Assembly: GCF_003858455.1 (NCBI RefSeq)
Contig: NZ_RQZF01000010.1
Location: 20,825-84,824 of the forward strand
DNA: 64,000 nucleotides
Origin: Schaalia canis
Lineage (GTDB): Bacteria > Actinomycetota > Actinomycetes > Actinomycetales > Actinomycetaceae
Reading direction: 5' to 3'
The notes beneath the pieces were generated by a model. The model was not told the origin of the DNA and searched no databases. It saw only the letters and a program-made list of their open reading frames with translations. The translations under genes were made by a program, and so were the position numbers. Positions 44,101 to 52,541 of this stretch are shown piece after piece (position 1 is the stretch's first letter; each line of letters opens with the position of its first letter).

Positions 44101-46131
44101 ACGACCTTCCCGATCTCATACGAGTGTGGGCCAGCCATTACCGGCACGGTAAATCTTGCTGCAAACGCAGAGCACCGTGTCGAAAATGTGCCTGCGGGTC
44201 TTACCTGCACCGTGACGGAAACGCCTACCGCCATTGAAGGATTCACCCCGCGCGTCGATATTCAGGGCTCTCCCGTGGAAATCACCCGCAATGCGGCATC
44301 GACTGTCACCGTGACGAATTCCTATGATGAAAAGCCCGGTACGCTGGTCATCACGAAGAAGCTGGTAGACCCCAACGGTGCTATCGCTCAGGGAACGACA
44401 TTCCCCATCTCCTACAACTGTGGTGATGGCGCGAATATGAGCGGCACCGTGAACCTCGCTGCCGACGGCGAACACCGCGTGGAGAACATTCCTGCTGGCC
44501 GCACCTGCACCGTCTCCGAAGCTGCTACCAAGGTTGATGGTTTCACCGAGACTGTTAATATCCAGGGTTCGCCCGTGCAGATCACTCGCAATGCGAACGC
44601 CAGCGTCACCGTCACCAACACCTACACGCGTGACACGGGTTCCCTCGTGATCGCGAAGAACCTGGTTGCTCCCGATAACGCACCCTTTGCTGGGCACGAA
44701 TTCGAGATCGGCTACTCCTGTGACGCTGACGGTTTCCGCAACAAGACGGTGAACGTTGCAGGTGGCAACAGTGTCACCGTTGACGGTATCCCTTCAGGAA
44801 CCGTTTGTACTGTGACCGAAACCGCGCCCACTTTCGAGGGGTACACCGGTGCAGCCAACATCGATCACCAGCAGGTGACGATCGCTAAGGGTGCCGCATC
44901 GAATGTCACCGTTACCAACACCTACACCCGTGATAAGGGCTCCTTGAGCATCACGAAGAAGGTCGAGGCAGAAGACGGTGCTCCCTTCGCCGGACGTGCT
45001 TTCGACATCACCTACACCTGTGGTGATCCCGCCAACCCGGTCACAACCGGCACGGTGAGCCTCGCTAACGGCGCATCGGAAACCATCTCGGATATCCCAA
45101 CGGGTACCGAGTGTGTCGTTGAGGAAAGTGTCGCAAGCGCACACCAGAAGGGCTACGCCAACACTGTCGCGATTGAGCCCGCTCGCCAGGTCATCGCCAA
45201 GGACGCAGTGGCGGCCGTGACGGTAACAAACCGTTACGCTCCGCTGTCGGGTTCCTTCGTGATCTCCAAGTCGATTGCTGGCGATGGAGCTGAGAAGGCC
45301 AAGGGTAAGACTTTTACCTTTGACTACGAATGCACCGATCTCTACGGAGCCTCACAGGGTAAGAAGACTGTTGAGCTTGCTGACGGTGCCAACGTCTCCA
45401 TCGATACCCGTCCCGGTTCCTGTGTGATCTCGGAGCAGGCTGCCCCCATTGAGAACACCTCTCACGAGGTCGCCTTCGTCGTCAACGGTCAGGACTATGG
45501 CAAGGGGCCGATCACGATCGACATCCCCGAGGCTGGCGAACCCGTGAACGTCGGTGTCGTCAACACCTACAGCCTTGATCGCGGTATTTTCACTATTGCC
45601 AAGAGTGTGACCGGAGCTCCTGAAGCTGTGTCGAATACCTTCGAGTTCGATTACGTCTGCACAGGTGGTGCGACAGGCAAGGTCCAGGTGAAGGGTGATG
45701 GTGTTCCTGTTCAGGCTGGTGACCCCATGCCTGTAGGCACCGAATGTACCTTCACTGAAAATGCTAGCGTTGCAGAGATTCCCGGCTACGACCTTGTAGT
45801 TGCGGATCCCCAAAAGGGTGTCATCTCTGCTCAGGATGATGTTGTCGCACTTAAGTTCGTCAACGTCTATTCGAAGAAACCTGTCGTGACACCTGAGCAG
45901 CCTAAGCCTGATCAGCCTAAGCCTGAGCAGCCTCAAGCTGACCAGGGAAAGACCAACCCGAAGGCCGGTGGCAAGGGCGGTGCTGACTCGCCGAAGGCTG
46001 ATGCCTCGGGGAAGCGGGCTCCAGGGAAGTTAGCTTCGACAGGATCCACCGCAATGACTGTCGTCGGAACTGCGGCCGTCGCGCTGATTCTTGGTGGTCT
46101 AATCACCTGGATGGTGCGTCGTCGGAAGTGA
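41185..46131 (+). CDS. Giant sortase-anchored surface protein with ten DUF5979 repeats
   Basis: A 1648-residue cell-wall protein. Parts: signal peptide (1-34, ending ASHA); an N-terminal adhesin-like region of about 500 residues with beta-rich composition; ten tandem Ig-like DUF5979 units of about 98-112 residues starting near residues 541, 649, 750, 854, 953, 1051, 1151, 1251, 1355 and 1466, each opening with a pattern like GTLVITKKL and closing near VTNTY; a Pro/Lys/Gln linker; and the sorting signal LASTG (1616-1620), a hydrophobic helix and RRRK. Each unit has a Cys pair (for example SCD and CTV) that could form disulphides. Start chosen with GGAAGGA upstream. Likely an adhesin or fibre-like stalk. 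Ligand unknown. Confidence 0.88.
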   Translation: MSLRLLSKPIAAVSAVALGLGMLVGAAGFTASHAADNTGITIVNPKIQASDRDLKVDPTDPVLKVGNVARLSFDWDASTADPRSGQSFTIGFGDNFLGAPTSASKIDTFDLVLPTGEIVGDCKLTQPTFVCTFNNKLDELRAKGGIEVKGSAKILVSAIRENNDSFVNMNLNGSITRVGLPRGEALVRPGMTPYTAVKLSKSLVPTAANQRNLGYTISFSVEKLNEDRLKRGLAPLAGDGQTIQTIVLEDTLGPGQELGNNITLNRMIEGTRKDEPTGAFLPAWVASPLASILKGSIAEGFTVTADPQDFPGKTAVNITLTGPFKTGVVYTVVPSVHANTSPKGVIYGYMYSNAVTDRDTGVGTRAERALNAAAQVTVTMKQGWATMTLGKEVSGTGLGHIVDPVSPYEFDIAFTLPGDGVAADFDQAYRDRVSNQQATFEAGLTQEWPGVTFNPDKKGGKGTLSVAAGVTPAALAALPAGTTITITEKDRALTPGAQWKNPVFSIDGVDSAPSATKSHTMVLADRQVAKIRVKNTVEKQKGRLAIRKTTAGDGGKGATHAYTFEYACSDGTTGAARGIQGNGTVYPVNGANGQPLELPVGTKCTIAEDVTKAVIEGLSLENPPALAKVEIQDGQQAVAEFHNVYVPGVTFSVTKKVVGADPGAKKFKLSYVCAKGDKEIAGTLAEVGANGTAQSSLVPAGSKCSITEDIADAAIAGFDLAFSGPNGASLDVTVGGANTIEVTNTYTPRHGSIKISKQVNGLDGTPEADRSFEISVSCPSLAQPKVVNLKNGESATVDGLLEGERCKIAEVDADITKMDRETVITPTFVTIKHNDGTDESVAKVAVTNTYTPKPGSLTVTKNLDVAIGTPFANEKFTINVSCDSNPAINETLSLGHDEKKTISNIPAGSVCTVTEDAPDKDGYTKRVELPADTTIRPGEESSVVVTNIYDEKPGTLVIRKVLNDPKGAITAGTTFPISYECGPAITGTVNLAANAEHRVENVPAGLTCTVTETPTAIEGFTPRVDIQGSPVEITRNAASTVTVTNSYDEKPGTLVITKKLVDPNGAIAQGTTFPISYNCGDGANMSGTVNLAADGEHRVENIPAGRTCTVSEAATKVDGFTETVNIQGSPVQITRNANASVTVTNTYTRDTGSLVIAKNLVAPDNAPFAGHEFEIGYSCDADGFRNKTVNVAGGNSVTVDGIPSGTVCTVTETAPTFEGYTGAANIDHQQVTIAKGAASNVTVTNTYTRDKGSLSITKKVEAEDGAPFAGRAFDITYTCGDPANPVTTGTVSLANGASETISDIPTGTECVVEESVASAHQKGYANTVAIEPARQVIAKDAVAAVTVTNRYAPLSGSFVISKSIAGDGAEKAKGKTFTFDYECTDLYGASQGKKTVELADGANVSIDTRPGSCVISEQAAPIENTSHEVAFVVNGQDYGKGPITIDIPEAGEPVNVGVVNTYSLDRGIFTIAKSVTGAPEAVSNTFEFDYVCTGGATGKVQVKGDGVPVQAGDPMPVGTECTFTENASVAEIPGYDLVVADPQKGVISAQDDVVALKFVNVYSKKPVVTPEQPKPDQPKPEQPQADQGKTNPKAGGKGGADSPKADASGKRAPGKLASTGSTAMTVVGTAAVALILGGLITWMVRRRK
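42805..45860 (+). repeat. Ten DUF5979 coding repeats
   Basis: About 300-bp units within the surface-protein gene. Units five and six (44041 and about 44335) are the most alike at both protein and DNA level, suggesting recent duplication. Confidence 0.85.
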
Positions 46132-46177
46132 ACACCCCGGTCCTTGAGCTTGGCCTGAAATAGGTTGATCTCATCAA

Positions 46178-46223
46178 GGGAGGTGGGCGAGGGTAATCCC
46201 TCGCCCACCTCCCTTTTTGTTTT
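46178..46223 (+). terminator. Strong rho-independent terminator of the adhesin gene
   Basis: GGGAGGTGGGCGAGGG mirrored exactly across TAAT, followed by TTTTTGTTTT. Confidence 0.95.
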
Positions 46224-46350
46224 CTGCACTCTCTGCCGAACAGACCCCCGTCGCAGCGGCTTAAGCTAGTGGGTGGGGGAGGAGCGGCATAGAGGTCCTC
46301 TGAGGCGCCAAGAGTGCTCTTCTGCGGCAGGAGGAGTGCTGGTGAGGCCG

Positions 46351-47025
46351 CTAAGCAATCTCTTTGGCGATGCAGGTGCCGTCTTTCTTCACGACAAAGA
46401 GATGCTTTTCGCGGGAGAGCTCCACCAAGTAGGCGTCCTCAATGGAGAGGCCTTCTTCGGTAAGCTCGGCGGCAAGCCATTCTTTATCGCGTTCAATGGC
46501 CTCAAGATGGCTTTCAAGCACCTGGCCGTTTCGTACGAGCAAGGTGTTGATGACGCCTTCACCCTTCTTGATGACGGTCAAGGAGCCATCGGGTTCGATC
46601 TGGGCAAAAGAGATGTCCTCAAGAGAGTAGATACCACGAGCGCGCAGTTGAGAAATGAAGGTGATGATGTCAAAGGTGTTCTTGCGATCGTCGTCGCCAA
46701 CTTGGAATACGCCGTTGACAATGATGGGTAGCGGATCAGACGTCACAGCTTGACGTACGGCGAGAAAACGCATGGTGATGAAGTTCAGCAGCGAAATCAT
46801 CGCAATCGCAATGAGGAGAACCAGGACGAAGCGGTGGAAGGGGATCTCGCTGTTATAAATCACGCCACTGATAATGCCGCCGAGCACAAAGTTGCCGATG
46901 TAATCAATGGGAGTGACGGGGCCGCTTTGGAGCTTGTTCGTGAGCTTAAGGTAGGTGGCAATAATGAGGAAGCCGGTGGTGAACTTCAAAAGGGAATAGA
47001 GGTAGAACATCAGGTCAATAGACAT
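46351..47025 (-). CDS. DUF421 (YetF-like) membrane protein
   Basis: A 224-residue protein with about three N-terminal helices and a cytoplasmic C-terminal domain. Family features: YLKLTNKLQ after the first helix, PIDYIGNFVLGGI, and the later stretch QLRARGIYSLEDISFAQIEPDG. Function of the family is not established; some members affect spore or cell-envelope stress. GAGG lies 9 bases upstream of the ATG. Convergent with the adhesin gene. Confidence 0.85.
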   Translation of the reverse strand: MSIDLMFYLYSLLKFTTGFLIIATYLKLTNKLQSGPVTPIDYIGNFVLGGIISGVIYNSEIPFHRFVLVLLIAIAMISLLNFITMRFLAVRQAVTSDPLPIIVNGVFQVGDDDRKNTFDIITFISQLRARGIYSLEDISFAQIEPDGSLTVIKKGEGVINTLLVRNGQVLESHLEAIERDKEWLAAELTEEGLSIEDAYLVELSREKHLFVVKKDGTCIAKEIA

Positions 47026-47180
47026 AGCAAGTGTCCTCTTCGTGAAGGCGTGGTGAAGCAGCAGGCCACTGCCTGCATAACGTACTCACCTTAGTGGGAG
47101 CGTGCCCCAAAAGCGCGTCAAGTGCTGGAACTGGGGAGTCAGCGAAGGGGGAGGCTGTTAGGGGATGTTCGTAGGCATAC

Positions 47181-47209
47181 AAAAAACCCGGAATCCTATG
47201 GATTCCGGG
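47181..47209 (-). terminator. Terminator of the tRNA-Glu/Asp/Phe operon
   Basis: CCCGGAATCC mirrored across TAT, with six A on the plus strand giving a T-tract on the minus strand. Confidence 0.9.
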
Positions 47210-47218
47210 CCTCAGTTG

Positions 47219-47291
47219 TGGCTCCGACCGGCGTCGATCCGGTGACCTTTCGATTTTCAGTCGAACGCTCTACCAACTGAGCTACAGAGCC
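47219..47291 (-). tRNA. tRNA-Phe (anticodon GAA)
   Basis: Seventy-three bases; acceptor GGCTCTG, anticodon loop CTGAAAA giving GAA. CCA not encoded. Last gene of a three-tRNA minus-strand cluster. Confidence 0.96.
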
Positions 47292-47317
47292 AGGACCTGA
47301 TCAACCGATCTGGTCGG

Positions 47318-47391
47318 CGACCCCGACGGGACTCGAACCCGCGACCTCCGCCGTGACAGGGCGGCGCGCTAACCGACTGCGCTACGGGGCC
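47318..47391 (-). tRNA. tRNA-Asp (anticodon GTC)
   Basis: Seventy-four bases; acceptor GGCCCCG, anticodon stem CCGCC-CTGTCAC-GGCGG giving GTC. CCA not encoded. Confidence 0.96.
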
Positions 47392-47442
47392 TTGCGATAA
47401 GTACAAGACCTATTCACTTATTTCCACGTTCAACACGAGGAG

Positions 47443-47515
<73 letters not shown>

Positions 47516-47666
47516 CTTGCGACCCTCTGGGCTAGCCGCCCTGAGGACGAAGTAAATAATATCCAGTTAGGTACCCCTCTTGGCAAATCCATTCACGGTG
47601 AGGCCCATCACAGCGTGGAAAAACGGCGAAATCACGGCATTTTCTGCGCATAATTGACGATCCCCG

Positions 47667-47672
47667 TAGGCT
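47667..47672 (+). promoter_or_regulatory. Candidate -10 element of a leaderless promoter
   Basis: TAGGCT, 6 bases before the ATG of the MscS-type gene, which lacks a Shine-Dalgarno. Confidence 0.45.
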
Positions 47673-47678
47673 AAACCC

Positions 47679-49457
47679 ATGCACCACACAGTGATGACGT
47701 CTTTACTTGCCCCACGCACTCCCGCACCCGACACCGCAGTCACGTCTGACCCTGCCGTTGATGCTGAAACGGTTTCAGGCCTCGTCGAGATCGCGCAGCA
47801 CATCGTTTTACCCCTCGCGGGTGCGGGCATCGGCCTGGTCCTAGCGGTGGTCATTTCTGCCATCTTGAGAATGTTGGTGCGCAAATCTCGCATTCTTACC
47901 GCTCTGGTCAAACGAACCAGCGGGCCGGGCTACTGGATGTTCATTATCTGGGGTGCTTATCTTGGGCAGGTGTTCGCCGTGTGGGGGGAGGACCTTGCAA
48001 CCTACCCCAATGGTGTCATCATCGAAATTGCCACCCATGTGCTTGTGATTCTGGGCATTGTGGCGACAACGTGGGTGGTGCGCGCCTCGTTGTGGATCCT
48101 TGAGGATGCGGCACGCATTCGCCAAGAAGCAGACGGGGGAGGCTCGCGCCGTTTCGAAACTCAGGCGCAAGTTCTTCGCCGCCTCGGTCAACTCATAGTC
48201 CTCATTGTGGGCCTATGCTTCGTTGCCTTCACCTTCCCAGGAGCACGCCAGGGCATTGCAACCGTTCTGGCCTCTGCGGGCATCATTTCTGTTGTTGCCG
48301 GTCTTGCAGCCCAGTCAACGCTGGGTAACGTCTTTGCTGGCGTTCAGTTGGCCTTCACCGATGCTATCCGTGTTGGTGACGTGGTGGTGGCGGGCCCCAA
48401 AAACGAGTCGGGTGCGATTGAAGAAATCACCTTGTCCTACGTTGTGGTGCGAATTTGGGATGAGCGTCGCCTTGTCATCCCCTCATCGTTCTTCACCACA
48501 ACAACCTTCGAAAACTGGACGAGGCGTGCCGCCAAGCAGTTGGGCACCGTTGAGTTGCGTCTGGACTGGGCGGCTCCAATGGCGCTTATCCGTGCGAAAG
48601 TGGAAGAAATCATCACCTCCACTGACCTGTGGGATGGGCGCAGTTGGGCGGTGCAGATGACGGATTCAGATAAAGACTCGGTTGTTGTGCGTATTCTCCT
48701 TTCGGCGGAGAACTCTGGTCGTCTGTGGGACTTGCGCTGCCATGTGCGCGAAAGCATGATCCAGTGGATTGTGGAGGAAGAGCCGTGGGTGCGCCCAACG
48801 ACGCGCTACCAGCACTACGAGGCCGTTCGCGTCGAACACGACCCCTCTCATGAGGTCGTTGCGCGTCTGGCGGCCGAACTCTCTGGCATTGCTGCAGATA
48901 CGACGGCCGCTCCTGCTTCAACACCCTTGGCCCCTCAGGAAGTGCGCGAGAACGCTGATAGCGCGATCCACGCCGCCCGTTTGACGGCAGCCCGCCAGAA
49001 GGCGAAAAAGGCTCGTCGGCGCGCCATGGCGCAGCGCCAGCGGGACTTAGCAGACGGACGTCAACAGCCTGCGGCGGTGGCCTCGTCGGAGGATGAAACG
49101 CAGGTGCTACCACCTTCCCAGCTGAATGAGATTCTTGTCACCGCACGCCGACATGGAGGCGATTCACCCTCTGAGCTCACCCCTCGCTCAAAGGCAGGTC
49201 AGGTGACAGAGAGTGCGATAAGCATGCCAGCATCGCAGGGGAGAGGCGAACGCCTCTACTCAGGATCGCCAGAGGCCGAGGAACGCTCCCAGATCTTTGC
49301 CGGACCCGGCCAAGACGTCATTGATGAACGCGAGGCCACCGTCCGTGCGCGCCGCAAACGCGAAGACGAATCTCACCGTGAGGACTCATCTGCGCACGAG
49401 GCGAGTGCTTACGCCGCGCAAGGCTCTTCCAACCGTGATGAACATTCAGATGACTGA
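47679..49457 (+). CDS. Mechanosensitive channel, MscS family
   Basis: Inner-membrane pressure valve of 592 residues. It has four N-terminal helices; the last is the pore-lining one (VLASAGIISVVAGLAAQSTLGNV with the usual Gly/Ala packing). The beta domain starts RVGDVVVAG and contains ITLSYVVVRIWDERRLVIP. From about residue 400 a long charged, Ala/Arg/Glu-rich cytoplasmic tail of roughly 190 residues follows, with predicted coiled-coil stretches rich in QRQR/KKARR. The tail is absent from minimal MscS proteins and may be regulatory. Confidence 0.88.
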   Translation: MHHTVMTSLLAPRTPAPDTAVTSDPAVDAETVSGLVEIAQHIVLPLAGAGIGLVLAVVISAILRMLVRKSRILTALVKRTSGPGYWMFIIWGAYLGQVFAVWGEDLATYPNGVIIEIATHVLVILGIVATTWVVRASLWILEDAARIRQEADGGGSRRFETQAQVLRRLGQLIVLIVGLCFVAFTFPGARQGIATVLASAGIISVVAGLAAQSTLGNVFAGVQLAFTDAIRVGDVVVAGPKNESGAIEEITLSYVVVRIWDERRLVIPSSFFTTTTFENWTRRAAKQLGTVELRLDWAAPMALIRAKVEEIITSTDLWDGRSWAVQMTDSDKDSVVVRILLSAENSGRLWDLRCHVRESMIQWIVEEEPWVRPTTRYQHYEAVRVEHDPSHEVVARLAAELSGIAADTTAAPASTPLAPQEVRENADSAIHAARLTAARQKAKKARRRAMAQRQRDLADGRQQPAAVASSEDETQVLPPSQLNEILVTARRHGGDSPSELTPRSKAGQVTESAISMPASQGRGERLYSGSPEAEERSQIFAGPGQDVIDEREATVRARRKREDESHREDSSAHEASAYAAQGSSNRDEHSDD

Positions 49458-49535
49458 CGCGAACTCCGCCCTGTAAGGGGTGTATATTCGCGTGTTGATA
49501 CTGTGACTGAGGGCCAGAAAGGAAGGATGATGACG

Positions 49536-49967
49536 ATGACGAACAATGCTGACAACAGCGCCGACAATGCGCAGGAATCGGCTCGCCGCACCGAGATCGA
49601 ATGGCGCCGCATCTTGACGCCCATGGAGTACCACGTCCTGCGTGAAGCCGGCACGGAACGTCCTTTTACGGGTGAATTGCTCGACGAAAAGCGTGAGGGC
49701 ATTTACCGTTGCCGCGCCTGCGGTGCTGAACTCTTCCGTTCTGAAACGAAGTTTGACTCCCACTGCGGGTGGCCAAGCTTCTACGATCCTCAGGATGCGG
49801 CTGTTATTACCCGCGAGGATCGCTCTCATGGGATGGTTCGCACTGAAGTGCTGTGTGCTGCCTGTGACTCTCACCTGGGCCATGTCTTTGAAGACGCTCC
49901 CGATCAGCCCACGGGTCTGCGTTACTGCATGAACTCTGTCTCCTTGTCCTTCGATGCAGCCGAGTGA
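49536..49967 (+). CDS. msrB: Methionine-R-sulfoxide reductase B
   Basis: A 143-residue repair enzyme. It has two zinc CxxC pairs (CRAC and CAAC), HCGWPSF, and the catalytic Cys131 in RYCMNS. Several closely spaced ATG codons follow AAAGGAAGG; 49536 has the best spacing (9 bases), while 49527 and 49530 are alternatives. Its 3' end overlaps the next gene. Confidence 0.93.
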   Translation: MTNNADNSADNAQESARRTEIEWRRILTPMEYHVLREAGTERPFTGELLDEKREGIYRCRACGAELFRSETKFDSHCGWPSFYDPQDAAVITREDRSHGMVRTEVLCAACDSHLGHVFEDAPDQPTGLRYCMNSVSLSFDAAE

Positions 49968-50838
49968 GGCCGATCCCGCTCCGCAGACTCGCCTCATTGA
50001 TCGAGTACCGCCGCAGTTTTTCATCGTTGGCTCGGCGCTGATCCAGTACATCGGCGCGGCCATCGCTGTGGGCTTGTTTACGATCATGAGCCCTTCGGAG
50101 GTCGCGTGGTGGCGCATCCTCATTGCCGCAGCGGTCCTTCTGGTGTGGCGACGCCCATGGCGCGTTGGTTTAACGCGGGCGGATCTTATTCGGTCGGGCA
50201 TTTTTGGCCTTGCCATGACGGCAATGAATATGACCTTCTACCAGGCCATTGAGTACCTGCCGTTGGGAACGGCTGTGTCTTTGGAGTTTATTGGGCCCGT
50301 GTCTGTAGCCGTTTTACGAGGCCGTGGCTGGGCGCCGCGTATCGCTGCGCTCTTTGCTTTTGGCGGTGTGGTGGCTATCGGTGGTGTAGGAATTGATCTG
50401 AGCGATCCGAAGGTTCTCATCGGGGTTGCGTGGATTATGTCCGCAGCTTTGATGTGGGCACTGTATATCGTGCTTGGCCAGCATATTGCCTCGCAGCGTT
50501 CCGGCATTACGAATCTGGCAGTTGGCTCGACCATTGGCGCACTTGTGACTGCACCGTTCTTCGTCTCCTCAGTGGCGGTGGTGGCGGGCGACTGGACAGT
50601 TTTTGTCGCTCTGCTGGGTGTGGGTGTGCTATCAACGGTTCTGCCCTACTCGCTGGAGGCATTGGCAATGTCACGAGTGAGCGCATCGACCTTTGCCTTG
50701 TTCACGGCGCTACTGCCGGCGACATCTGCCCTTGTGGGCGCGCTCATGCTGCGCCAGATCCCCGGGCTAGGCGAAGTGCTGGGGCTGGTGTTGATTTCGG
50801 TGGCGGTCGCCATTACCTCACGCACGCCACGAAGATAG
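49954..50838 (+). CDS. EamA/RhtA-type exporter
   Basis: A 294-residue membrane protein with ten predicted helices in two EamA repeats. Segments [20 protein letters not shown] and [10 protein letters not shown] resemble RhtA, the threonine/homoserine exporter. It starts inside the end of msrB (14-base overlap), so the two are cotranscribed. Substrate inferred from resemblance only. Confidence 0.82.
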   Translation: MQPSEADPAPQTRLIDRVPPQFFIVGSALIQYIGAAIAVGLFTIMSPSEVAWWRILIAAAVLLVWRRPWRVGLTRADLIRSGIFGLAMTAMNMTFYQAIEYLPLGTAVSLEFIGPVSVAVLRGRGWAPRIAALFAFGGVVAIGGVGIDLSDPKVLIGVAWIMSAALMWALYIVLGQHIASQRSGITNLAVGSTIGALVTAPFFVSSVAVVAGDWTVFVALLGVGVLSTVLPYSLEALAMSRVSASTFALFTALLPATSALVGALMLRQIPGLGEVLGLVLISVAVAITSRTPRR

Positions 50839-50885
50839 TGGCTTTGCAGTGCCGTCAGGCACGTAGGCAGTATGTGCGCGTTCTT

Positions 50886-50936
50886 GGAAAGAGGAAGTGC
50901 CCAGGCGTAAATGATGCCTGGGCACTTCCTCTTTCC
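50886..50936. terminator. Bidirectional terminator, 21-bp stem
   Basis: GGAAAGAGGAAGTGCCCAGG plus C, mirrored exactly at 50916-50936 across a 9-base loop, between convergent genes. The purine-rich arm gives a T-rich tail in either direction. Confidence 0.9.
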
Positions 50937-50984
50937 GCGTTTATCCCCGCGTTCGGGGGTGAGAAAGGCTCGAAGAGAGGCCGT

Positions 50985-51347
50985 TTAGTCGAGACGGTGT
51001 GCCTGTTCGTCACTCTCGTTCTGCGTGACAGGGGAAGGCTGAACGGTGTGGGTGCCAACAAGTTGGGCGCGAATACGCGCGTAGTCTTCGGGACTGACTT
51101 TCCCGTTGACGAGGTTCTCATCAAGGCGCGTCAGAAGGTCTTTCGAGGGCGGCGCAGGAAGGTAACGTTTGGCTGCCCACCACAACACCGCGATAACGCC
51201 AGCGGCGAGGCTCGCCAGGACAAGCCCTTCCACAAGATTGAAGAGAAGGTGAGCCCCTGCGTGCGGTGCGCTCAAACGTGTAGCAATCCCCGGCTCGACG
51301 CTAGGCGTGAGGGTGAGGGCCTGCGGTAGGAAAGAGGTGAGGGACAT
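50985..51347 (-). CDS. Small membrane protein with SHOCT-like C-terminus
   Basis: A 120-residue protein. One membrane helix at about 40-60 (LVEGLVLASLAAGVIAVLWW), then DLLTRLDENLVNGKVSPEDY, which matches the SHOCT pattern (short amphipathic C-terminal domain). ATG at 51347 has GGAG upstream. Role unknown; SHOCT segments mediate oligomerisation in many proteins. Confidence 0.65.
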   Translation of the reverse strand: MSLTSFLPQALTLTPSVEPGIATRLSAPHAGAHLLFNLVEGLVLASLAAGVIAVLWWAAKRYLPAPPSKDLLTRLDENLVNGKVSPEDYARIRAQLVGTHTVQPSPVTQNESDEQAHRLD

Positions 51348-51581
51348 GGGTGCTCCTACATCTGATTGGGGACCGGCGGATCCGATCAACTATGCCCAAT
51401 CTCCTACCTGCGCTTATCACCGTGATTTGAGGAAGTTATGAATGAGCTGTGAAAAGGGTGGCGTATTGGGCTTCACTGCGCCCTCCACCACCCCGGGCTA
51501 AGCTGTGCTCATAGAGGAAAAGAGGTTCTGCTTCAGTCATTGGGTACCCTGCCGGGTACCGTAATGGCTGGAGAAAAAGCA

Positions 51582-51607
51582 AAAGACAGGGATTTTTCCC
51601 TGTCTTT
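51582..51607 (-). terminator. Terminator of tRNA-Lys
   Basis: AAAGACAGGGA mirrored across TTTT; on the minus strand it is followed by TTGCTTTTTC. Confidence 0.85.
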
Positions 51608-51613
51608 GCGTAG

Positions 51614-51685
51614 TAGGCCCACGGGGACTCGAACCCCGAACCCACGGATTAAAAGTCCGCTGCTCTACCATTGAGCTATAGGCCC
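51614..51685 (-). tRNA. tRNA-Lys (anticodon TTT)
   Basis: Seventy-two bases; acceptor GGGCCTA, anticodon loop CTTTTAA giving TTT. CCA not encoded. Confidence 0.95.
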
Positions 51686-51778
51686 ACTGTCACGGTTCGC
51701 GATCACTGAGTGATCCAAACACGTTACCTACAAGAGTGTAGGCATCATTGGCCATTCTACAAAACGAAGGACACTCCA

Positions 51779-52420
51779 ATGGCTGAAGGATATTCTCACC
51801 CGCGTCGCCCAGCAATGCTCGACCCGCAGGCTGCTGACGCCATTGTGGGCGATACTGACCCGGCGTTGGCCTCGGAAATTGCGCATACTTCGGCCTGGGC
51901 ACTACTGGGTGTTGGCGATGAAGAATTCGATGCGGCAACCGTGGAACGCCTGCGTGCCTCCATCGACAAAGAAGGCATTGATGGAATCGCTCACATATGG
52001 TCGCGAAGCCCCTCCTTCACCCTTCCGGGTGCCTTGTGGCGCATTTTCTTATTAAGCGAGTGGGTACGCCGTGACCGCGACCTCGTCAATGAGCGTTTCA
52101 CCCAGGGAGTAGACGCGTTACTTCGCCAGGCAGGGCCGAATCGCCACACGCAATGGCCAGAAGGGCTAAGTGTTGAGGCCGTCGATGCTCACTGTCGGGC
52201 CCTCCTGCACGGCCAGCTAACCGACGATGATCTTGACGGAATCTGCCGTCAAGCTGCGGCGCTGATGCGGGTCCTTGCTGCAGGTGAGAACGCACACTGG
52301 ATTGAAGATCCCGCTGATCCTCTTGCTCATCCTGTGACAACCCGCGCACAAGCCTTGGTACGTACAGCCGACGAGCTTGAAGACGCCGCTCTGCGAGCCG
52401 CTGCAGGCACACTAGACTAG
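51779..52420 (+). CDS. Conserved-looking unknown protein, 213 residues
   Basis: Soluble, largely alpha-helical protein without signal or membrane segments. Opens MAEGYSHPRRPAMLDPQAAD and contains ALWRIFLLSEWVRRD. GAAGGA is 8 bases upstream of the ATG. It precedes ppk1 by 121 bases on the same strand. I do not recognise a catalytic motif. Confidence 0.7.
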   Translation: MAEGYSHPRRPAMLDPQAADAIVGDTDPALASEIAHTSAWALLGVGDEEFDAATVERLRASIDKEGIDGIAHIWSRSPSFTLPGALWRIFLLSEWVRRDRDLVNERFTQGVDALLRQAGPNRHTQWPEGLSVEAVDAHCRALLHGQLTDDDLDGICRQAAALMRVLAAGENAHWIEDPADPLAHPVTTRAQALVRTADELEDAALRAAAGTLD

Positions 52421-52541
52421 CGCGCCTCCACGGGATCTTTTTCTACGCTAATCTGGGAGAACTCAACCATAGTGTGAGTACAGTTCCCAGACGCATCGCA
52501 AGGATGGGTGCGTGGGGCAAGGATCTTCGAAGGGGATGGCG

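Noticed and set aside
50430..51329. 299-codon plus-strand frame spanning the EamA gene end, a terminator and the SHOCT gene
   Set aside because: It crosses a perfect 21-bp terminator and two better-supported genes.
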